From: Verrucomicrobiota bacterium
GTDB taxonomy: Bacteria; Verrucomicrobiota; Verrucomicrobiia; JABWAM01
Assembly: GCA_013288215.1 (NCBI GenBank)
Contig: JABDCI010000012.1
Span: 1-35,007 of the forward strand
Length of the DNA stretch: 35,007 nucleotides
Direction of reading: 5' to 3'
Under the pieces are notes generated by a model. The model had not been told where the DNA came from. It searched no databases and saw only the letters and a list, made by a program, of their open reading frames with translations. Shown piece after piece: positions 28,318-35,007 of this stretch. Position 1 is the first letter of the stretch; each line of letters opens with the position of its first letter. A program made the translations under genes and the position numbers.

Positions 28318-30363
28318 ATGCATCAGAAAATAATTCGTTTCCTCGCGCCTACGACGTGGCTCCTTGTTTTCTGCGCCTATTTGCAGGCCGAACCTTCTCC
28401 AGTCGGGAAAAGGTTGGTCATTCATGATTTTAACCGTGCTTTGATCGCGGACAATTTACGCGGCAACGCAGGCACATGGAACCTGGATCCGAATGATCCC
28501 AAATCAGAAGCCAATTTTTTACTCGATCCTGTCAATCGCCGGGGCACGGAAGGCTATGGCCTTTATCTGACCTACAAATTAAATCCGGAAAAGAAGTCCC
28601 AAAATGGCTTTTGGATGAATCTGAACAGGCTTGATGCGCGTGGCTACGACCATCTTGAATTTTGGGTGAAGGGAGACGCCAAGCTTGGATTCGCCAAATC
28701 ATTCAAAGTGGAATTCAAACGGCCCAAACCTGGATCGCCCGGCGAATCGCTCAAAGGCAGCTTTGTGGTGACCGGCATCACCGATCAATGGCAGAGGATT
28801 TCCATCCCGTTGAATATGATGAACGGAATTACCGAATGGAAGGACCTTGAGGAGCTGGTCTTTTCGTTTCAGTCACGCCGCGCAGACGTCAAGCAGGGGG
28901 GATATTACATCGATGACATCGCACTGGTCGAAACTGGCGAGCCGGGTCCAAGCATCTTCGATCCTGTGGCGATGCCCAAAAAGAAACAATGGGAAAAGGA
29001 GCAAGGTGGCGAGAAGGCGGCCATCCCTTTGATTCAGAAACGCCTTGTCGGATGGCCGACCGTTGCGCTGGCTGACAAAAGGAGCTTTCCCAAGGATGAT
29101 CACGAGTTTCTGATGCGCGTTGCGAGTGATACATGGAAGGGCATTGATGCGCTGTCGGACCGCGAACATGGGCTTCCTCTCGACACCGTGCGCTTCGCGA
29201 AAGGATCGGTGGAACTTAAAGATAGCAGGATTGGGGATTACACCAACGTGACGAACATTGGCCTTTATTTTCTCTCGGTCGTGGGCGCGTACGATCTCAA
29301 GTTGATCACCAAAGAAGAGGCTCTTGAGAAACTGAAAAAAACATTGAATTCCATCGAGTCGTTCGAATCTTATCAAGGCTTTCTTTATAACTATTACGAT
29401 ACAACTTCGAATGAGCGCAGCAGCAACTTTGTTTCCTTCGTTGATTCTGCATGGCTCACATCGGGATTGATGGTGACGCGCCAGGCTTTTACAGAATTGA
29501 GCGATCGCTGCACGGCTCTCATCAATCGGGGTAATTACAGCTTCTTTTACGATGACGTCGAACAAAACATGAACCATGGCTATTATGTGCATATGAAGTG
29601 CCGCGCGGAATACGATTACGGAGTGCTTTATACCGAGCCGCGCGCTGGCAGCTTCATCGCCATCGGAAAGGGTGATGTGCCCGAAGAGCATTGGTTCGAA
29701 TTGATGCGCACATTTTCCGAAGATTCAGAGTGGCAGTCCATGATGCCCATCCATCGTCAACCGAAAATGGTCCTCGGCCACGAAGTTATCGGTGGCTATT
29801 ACGAATGGAAGGGGATGAAATTTGTGCCGAGTTGGGGCGGCAGCCTCTTCGAAGCGCTCATGCCAACGATGGTGATCGACGAGAAGCAATATGCCCCCTC
29901 AAATCTTGGCAAGAACGACGAAATTCACGCCATCGTCCAGCGCCGTTTTGCCCTCGAGGAATTGAACTATCCCGTCTGGGGAATGTCACCCTGTTCGATG
30001 CCTTCCGAGGATAACTACTCGGAGTATGGAGTAAAAATTTTGGGCATTCATGGATACAAGCCCGGAGTGGTGACGCCCCATGTGAGCGCGCTGGCCCTTT
30101 ACGTCACCCCCAAGGAAGCCACGGAGAACCTTCGCAAGCTGGCCGAAACATATGATATCTATGGCGAATATGGGTTTTATGATGCGGTGGATCCGATGAC
30201 CGGACAGGTCGCCTACAAATATTTGTCGTTGGATCAGGAAATGATCTTTATTGCGCTTGCAAACTATCTCGGCGATCACTGTGTTCAGAAACATTTCGGC
30301 GCCGACCCCATTGCCCAGAAGGCCATTCCGATGATCCACGACGAAAACTTTTTTGAACCCTGA
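28318..30363 (+). CDS. Exported protein: N-terminal carbohydrate-binding-like module plus glycoamylase-like (PF10091/GH144-related) domain
   Basis: Signal peptide MHQKIIRFLAPTTWLLVFCAYLQA; module LEFWVKGDAKLGFAKSFKVEFKRP...WQRISIPLNMM...YYIDDIAL; then GDYTNVTNIGLYFLSVVGAYDLKLITKEEALEKL...YDYGVLYTEPRAGSFIAIGKGDVPEEHWFELMRTF...YPVWGMSPC...GEYGFYDAVDP. Start reset to ATG 28318. Confidence 0.8.
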   Translation: MHQKIIRFLAPTTWLLVFCAYLQAEPSPVGKRLVIHDFNRALIADNLRGNAGTWNLDPNDPKSEANFLLDPVNRRGTEGYGLYLTYKLNPEKKSQNGFWMNLNRLDARGYDHLEFWVKGDAKLGFAKSFKVEFKRPKPGSPGESLKGSFVVTGITDQWQRISIPLNMMNGITEWKDLEELVFSFQSRRADVKQGGYYIDDIALVETGEPGPSIFDPVAMPKKKQWEKEQGGEKAAIPLIQKRLVGWPTVALADKRSFPKDDHEFLMRVASDTWKGIDALSDREHGLPLDTVRFAKGSVELKDSRIGDYTNVTNIGLYFLSVVGAYDLKLITKEEALEKLKKTLNSIESFESYQGFLYNYYDTTSNERSSNFVSFVDSAWLTSGLMVTRQAFTELSDRCTALINRGNYSFFYDDVEQNMNHGYYVHMKCRAEYDYGVLYTEPRAGSFIAIGKGDVPEEHWFELMRTFSEDSEWQSMMPIHRQPKMVLGHEVIGGYYEWKGMKFVPSWGGSLFEALMPTMVIDEKQYAPSNLGKNDEIHAIVQRRFALEELNYPVWGMSPCSMPSEDNYSEYGVKILGIHGYKPGVVTPHVSALALYVTPKEATENLRKLAETYDIYGEYGFYDAVDPMTGQVAYKYLSLDQEMIFIALANYLGDHCVQKHFGADPIAQKAIPMIHDENFFEP

Positions 30364-30392
30364 CTGACTTCGACACTTAGACTTCTCTCTTC

Positions 30393-32282
30393 ATGAAAAA
30401 AGTTGCGTTTCTGATTCTCCTCACGTTTGTTTCGTTGATCCATGCTGTTGAGCCTCTCGAGGTATTGAAGCTCGACAAGGGAATCCTCAATAACCCTGGT
30501 GGAATCCATGGCGTGCTGACTCATGAAGGAGGCGTGATTCAGGTCAACGTCAATCTTGAAGAGGACAAAACCTATTCCCTGGAGCTGCAATATAACGTAT
30601 CCAACGAGCGTCAGGACTCGGGCTATTGGTTTGCCGTGCAACATCTGGATATGCGTCCCTACGACACGGTCCGCTTTAAAGTAAAGGGACTCAGCGGAGG
30701 GGAGAATATGAAATTTGGCCTGAAAGACGATCGCTGGTATGAGGATCGGCTCAGCATTGATAAATACCTCCAGGAGCCTCTTGCTAGGCAGTGGCAGACA
30801 GTCGAGATTCCGCTCGCAGACTTTCATGCGGTCCGACAATGGGATTCCATGGATAATTTTTCGTTTTCTTTTTTCCATTCGGATAATTCCCTTTTGAAAA
30901 GCGCGGTTTTCGTAAAAGACGTGGAGTTGATCTCCACGGGGCGGAATCTTAAGTCAGGGGAGTCCAAGAGCAGCAAAACGAAGAAAAAGCCCGAGAATTG
31001 GTACGAAATCAACGAACGGCCTGTTCGTTACAAGATTTCGGTCAATCTGTGGACCGCTCCGAATGACGAGGTCCTGGATCTGGTCGAGCATGCCGCATTC
31101 GGCTTTTTCTGGAATGAGGTCAGTCCCAAAAATGGACTCATCAAAGACCGATGCTACGCCTTTGGAAGCGATTTAAGAAATGTCGCAAGCATTGCCTCCG
31201 TCGGGTTTGGCCTGTCAGCCATTTGCGTTGCGGACAAAAGGGGATGGGTTGAGAAGGACGCGGCTTACAAACGCGTCTTGATGACACTCAAGTTTTTCCA
31301 AACGGAAGCGCAGATGTATAACGGATTCTTTTTTCATTATTATGAACTCGACACGGGAGCTCCCGTGTCGGGGTTCGAAGTTTCCTCCGTCGATACGGCT
31401 CTCTTCATGATGGGGGTGATTACGGCGAAACAATATTATAAAGGAACCGATGTGGAAACCGTTGCGGACCAGCTTCTCAACACAGTGGATTGGCCATGGA
31501 TGATGAACGGAAAACAGTTCCTTTCCATGGGCTACGATAAGAAGTTTATTGATGCCGAATGGCGCGACTACAATGAAGGATTGCTTTGTTATATCCTCGC
31601 GATGGGATCCAAAACGCACGCGATTTCTTCGGATCCTTGGGATTCGGTGCAACGTGAATCGCTGAAGTACAAAGATTTCACCTTCGTTCCTTCGGCGGGT
31701 GATAACGCCCTTTTCACGCATCAATATCCTCAAATTTGGGTCAATTTGAAAGGCCGTCCCGATCGCAAGAAAATGGATTATTTTGAGAATTCAAAGATTG
31801 CCACGCAGGCGAACGCAGCCTGGTGCAGGGATAATTCCGCTCTCTTTGCCACGTTTGGGCAGGGTTTTTGGGGTCTGACCGCATGTGATGGACCGAAAGG
31901 TTATGTCATCAATGGTGCCCCCTATGGCAAATGCGATGGGACAGTCGCTCCTACCGCGACGCTTGGGTCGGTCGCCTTCACTCCCAACCTTTCGATTGAA
32001 CAAGCTAAAAAATATTTTGGCTTGAAAGATGAGCTTTGGGGAAAATATGGTTTCGTCGATTCGTTCAATCTCGACAAGAACTGGTTCTCCTCGGTCTATC
32101 TCGGCATCGATTTGGGCCCCATTTTGTTGATGATTGAAAATTACCGCTCCGGAATGATCTGGGATCTCGTGAGTCAGGAACCTTCCATCCAAACTGGCCT
32201 CGAACACATGGGATTCCAGCCACAACCAGCTTCCAAAGCTGTCAAATCGCAGAAGTTGGAATCCGTACCCGAGAAGAACTAA
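30393..32282 (+). CDS. Exported protein: N-terminal binding-like module plus glycoamylase-like (PF10091/GH144-related) domain
   Basis: Signal peptide MKKVAFLILLTFVSLIHA; module YDTVRFKVKG...WQTVEIPLADF; ASIASVGFGLSAICVADKRGW; FEVSSVDTALFMMGVITAKQYY; WRDYNEGLLCYILAMGS; FWGLTACDGPKGY; LWGKYGFVDSFNLDKNWFSSVYLGIDLGPILLMIENYRSGMIW. Confidence 0.88.
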   Translation: MKKVAFLILLTFVSLIHAVEPLEVLKLDKGILNNPGGIHGVLTHEGGVIQVNVNLEEDKTYSLELQYNVSNERQDSGYWFAVQHLDMRPYDTVRFKVKGLSGGENMKFGLKDDRWYEDRLSIDKYLQEPLARQWQTVEIPLADFHAVRQWDSMDNFSFSFFHSDNSLLKSAVFVKDVELISTGRNLKSGESKSSKTKKKPENWYEINERPVRYKISVNLWTAPNDEVLDLVEHAAFGFFWNEVSPKNGLIKDRCYAFGSDLRNVASIASVGFGLSAICVADKRGWVEKDAAYKRVLMTLKFFQTEAQMYNGFFFHYYELDTGAPVSGFEVSSVDTALFMMGVITAKQYYKGTDVETVADQLLNTVDWPWMMNGKQFLSMGYDKKFIDAEWRDYNEGLLCYILAMGSKTHAISSDPWDSVQRESLKYKDFTFVPSAGDNALFTHQYPQIWVNLKGRPDRKKMDYFENSKIATQANAAWCRDNSALFATFGQGFWGLTACDGPKGYVINGAPYGKCDGTVAPTATLGSVAFTPNLSIEQAKKYFGLKDELWGKYGFVDSFNLDKNWFSSVYLGIDLGPILLMIENYRSGMIWDLVSQEPSIQTGLEHMGFQPQPASKAVKSQKLESVPEKN

Positions 32283-32370
32283 GGAGGAGTCTCCATTTCT
32301 TTGGCGCAATCCGTCGGTTCGCGTCGAATTATGCTGGCAAAAAAGACCGCAGTCGGCGAAGGAATGAAGC

Positions 32371-33438
32371 ATGCAGCCATCCAGCCTTAAGTTCCTGAAG
32401 TCTCTCCTCGACACCGTCAGCGTGACCAGCCGCGAGCATCCTGCCCAACGCGTGTGGCTTGACTATGTGAAGGAGTTTGCCGACCGGGTTGAAACAGACG
32501 CCTACGGAAATTGTTTCGCATTTTTGAATGAAGGCGGGTCGCCGCGCATCATGGTTACGGGACATTCCGATGAGATCGGTTTTATGGTCCAGAACATTTC
32601 TGAAGAAGGATTTATTTATTTCACAGGCGTGGGCGGCGTGGATCCCAGCTTGGTTCGTGGCCAGCGTTTGCAGATCCAAACCCGCAAAGGGCCAGTTCTT
32701 GGCGTCACTGGCACGCTTGCGCCTCACATGCAGGATCGCGGCAAGGATCCGGAAGTTCCCAAGTTGCATGAGTGCTTTCTCGATATCGGTGTCAAAAGCA
32801 AAAAGGAGGCCCAAAATCTGGTGCGGGTGGGCGATGTGATTACATTTGTGGACGGCTTTGAAATATTGCGTGGCGATCTCGCCGTCGCGCGCGGATGCGA
32901 CAACCGCATTGGCATTTTCGCGGCAGCAGAAGCATTAAGGCTTGTGGCTGGGGAAAAGAAACCGGCTGCCTGTGTCGTGGCCGTTTCGACGGTTCAAGAA
33001 GAAATTGGCCTTCACGGCGCGTCGATGGCGGGTTATAGCGTCCATCCCGATGCCGCCTTGGTGGCAGATGTCGGGCAAGCCACCGATATTCCGATTGTGA
33101 ACAAAAATCGTTTTGGCGATGTCAAGCTGGGCAAGGGCCCGGTCTTGGGCCGGGGGAGCGCGAATCATCCCGTTCTGGTCGACCGTCTTGAGGAGGTGGC
33201 GCGAAAGAAAAAGATTGCGCTCCAATATTCAACGGATCCTCGGGGGACCGGGACGGACGCGGACGCCATTTTTATCCAACGCGGAGGAATTCCGTCCGTC
33301 TCCATTGGGCTGCCCAATCGGTACATGCATTCGCCTGTGGAAGTGATTCATCTTGGTGACCTCGAGAACGTGGCCCGACTGATGGCAGGGTTTTGTGTCA
33401 GCACGAAGAAAAACGAAAAGTTTCGGGTCAAAATTTAA
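32371..33438 (+). CDS. M42 family metallopeptidase (glutamyl aminopeptidase/endoglucanase-type)
   Basis: MVTGHSDEIGFMVQNISEEGFIYFTGVGGVDPSLVRGQRL; GCDNRIGIFAAAEAL; VAVSTVQEEIGLHGA; GTGTDADAIFIQRGGIPSVSIGLPNRYMHSPVEVIHLGDLEN. Confidence 0.93.
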   Translation: MQPSSLKFLKSLLDTVSVTSREHPAQRVWLDYVKEFADRVETDAYGNCFAFLNEGGSPRIMVTGHSDEIGFMVQNISEEGFIYFTGVGGVDPSLVRGQRLQIQTRKGPVLGVTGTLAPHMQDRGKDPEVPKLHECFLDIGVKSKKEAQNLVRVGDVITFVDGFEILRGDLAVARGCDNRIGIFAAAEALRLVAGEKKPAACVVAVSTVQEEIGLHGASMAGYSVHPDAALVADVGQATDIPIVNKNRFGDVKLGKGPVLGRGSANHPVLVDRLEEVARKKKIALQYSTDPRGTGTDADAIFIQRGGIPSVSIGLPNRYMHSPVEVIHLGDLENVARLMAGFCVSTKKNEKFRVKI

Positions 33439-33449
33439 TTCCCGTTGCG

Positions 33450-35007
33450 ATGGGCGCGGAGATTTCAAGCCTGGCATTGTACCGCCTCTGGGCTCGCGCG
33501 TGGAAAGGGCAGGCGGCGAATCGTCTGAAGCAAATCATTCGGCAGTCGCGCTTGATGCTGACCGTGATCACGGGGTTCGTGGTCACTTATTGGATTTTCT
33601 TCACCTGGCTCTTTTATCGTGGGTTGCAATTTCTTCAGTTCGGAATCCCCGCTCTTGGAGATCTCTTGGTGGCCCGGATGTTTTATCTTTTGTTCGCATT
33701 GATTTTTTTCATGCTGATCATCAGCAGCGTGATTGCGGGCTATGGGGTCTTTTTTCGGAATCGCGAGACGGCTTGGTTTCAAACGCTGCCTGTGAGCCAT
33801 GGCCAGCTTTTTCGTTGGAAATTTTTAGAAATGGCGTGTCTGGCTTCGTGGGCGTTTGTGTTTTTGTCGGGCCCTCTTTTTCTGGCGTACGGGTGGGGCA
33901 TGAAGCTTCCAGCCTGGTTTCTGCTGCTTTTGCCGGTTCTTTATATTCCCTTTTCGATCCTTGCGAACACCGTTGGGGCTGCGCTGCTTCTGTGCCTCGT
34001 CTGGCTTTGGCATGAAAGGTGGGGCCGCCGTTTCGTCGTAGGAACGGGGCTCGTGGGTCTGGGTGTGCTGCTTGCGACGCATCGTCCGGTTGACGTGGCT
34101 GCGATGCGCGAGGCGGAGATTGTTCCTTTGATGAACATGCTGCTGAAAAATACGCGCGTGGCGGTGGAGCCGATGCTCCCAAGTTATTGGCTCGCGACGG
34201 CTGTCCTCGGCCTCGGTGAAAAGATCTGGAACAAAACGTTTTTCTTTTTCGGCCTGGTTTCCAGTTATTGCCTGCTTTTCGGATGGCTCCTGCTCCGATA
34301 CAGCGGAGGGCTGTTTTATGAAAATGCGTCGCGCGTGCAGGACCGCAGGCTCCACGGCAGGACGCATTCCAGCCGCACTTATCGAAGTTCTCTTTCAATT
34401 TTGGCCACGGTCCTGGTCGGATGGATGCGCTGGCTCAGCCCGCCGGTGCGCAGCGTGCTGAAGAAGGATGTGATCACGTTTTGGCGCGATACGGGCCAGT
34501 GGAGTCAGTTTGCCATCTTCTTTGGCCTGCTGGGTTTTTATTTTCTGAACATCCGTAACTTTCGTTACCACCTTGATGAGCGATTTTGGGTAAGTGTGGT
34601 GGCGTTTTTAAACCTCGGATCCCTCGCACTGATTCTTTCCACGTTGACGACTCGATTTGTCTATCCCCAATTCAGTCTCGAAGGGCGCAGTCTCTGGCTG
34701 ATCGGGCTGGCGCCGGCAAGCTTGAAGGAGTTTATGTGGGGAAAGTTTTGGAGCAGCACGTTTTTTTCCGTCTCCATCACAGCCTCTCTCATGTTTTTTT
34801 CTTTTCACAGCCTGCATCTGGAGGCGGCCTTGCGATGGATTATCGCGTTTGCAATCTGCATGATGAGCGTGGGACTGAACGGAATCGCAGTCGGGCTGGG
34901 TGTGCTCTTTCCGAATATGCGTCAAAATTCCGCGCAAATTGTTTCGGGGTTCGGAGGCACTTTTTGCCTAGTGCTGAGTCTGGCGTATGTGGCCATGATG
35001 GTCATGT
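33450..35007 (+). CDS. Multi-pass membrane protein, putative ABC-2-like permease, 3' truncated by window
   Basis: Manual translation from ATG 33450: MGAEISSLALYRLWARAWKGQAANRLKQIIRQSRLMLTVITGFVVTYWIFFTWLFYRGLQ... many hydrophobic segments; GRSLWLIGLAPASLKEFMWGKFWSS resembles ABC-2-type permeases. Open at window end, so missing from ORF track. Confidence 0.7.
   Translation, partial: MGAEISSLALYRLWARAWKGQAANRLKQIIRQSRLMLTVITGFVVTYWIFFTWLFYRGLQFLQFGIPALGDLLVARMFYLLFALIFFMLIISSVIAGYGVFFRNRETAWFQTLPVSHGQLFRWKFLEMACLASWAFVFLSGPLFLAYGWGMKLPAWFLLLLPVLYIPFSILANTVGAALLLCLVWLWHERWGRRFVVGTGLVGLGVLLATHRPVDVAAMREAEIVPLMNMLLKNTRVAVEPMLPSYWLATAVLGLGEKIWNKTFFFFGLVSSYCLLFGWLLLRYSGGLFYENASRVQDRRLHGRTHSSRTYRSSLSILATVLVGWMRWLSPPVRSVLKKDVITFWRDTGQWSQFAIFFGLLGFYFLNIRNFRYHLDERFWVSVVAFLNLGSLALILSTLTTRFVYPQFSLEGRSLWLIGLAPASLKEFMWGKFWSSTFFSVSITASLMFFSFHSLHLEAALRWIIAFAICMMSVGLNGIAVGLGVLFPNMRQNSAQIVSGFGGTFCLVLSLAYVAMMVM

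Noticed and set aside
28873-29691. 272-aa minus-strand ORF opposite the glycoamylase-like gene
   Set aside because: Antisense shadow ORF; the plus-strand protein has coherent domain motifs.
1-35007. CRISPR arrays, transposons, toxin-antitoxin or defence islands
   Set aside because: No spaced direct repeats, transposase/integrase motifs or defence-gene signatures were seen on either strand.

Overview
35-kb bacterial chromosomal window (Gram-negative envelope genes: lpxA, RND efflux, NodT-type outer membrane factor). Most of it is ordinary. Left to right: partial TAXI-type solute-binding protein (-), rhodanese (-), GNAT acetyltransferase, a MarR / MFP adaptor / two RND permeases / outer-membrane factor efflux locus (MdtABC-like), a DUF3300-DUF2950 pair, tRNA-Ser(UGA), lpxA-manA (-), ftsK - rodZ-like - rimO - pgsA, an FHA membrane protein, rph, DUF1015 (-), ispH (-), then three consecutive exported proteins sharing a carbohydrate-binding-like beta-sandwich module (two fused to glycoamylase/GH144-like domains), an M42 peptidase and a partial ABC-2-like permease. 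The strongest non-routine signals are: (i) a 10-G homopolymer that breaks the first RND permease into two ORFs offset by one base (phase variation, slippage/-1 frameshifting, or sequencing error); (ii) the three-gene carbohydrate-active locus with a perfect 16-bp LacI-like palindrome at its promoter and an internal terminator after the stand-alone binding-module gene; (iii) a MarR-style inverted repeat upstream of marR. I found no CRISPR array, transposase, integrase, recognisable phage or defence system. All family calls are from reading the translations; no database search was run.
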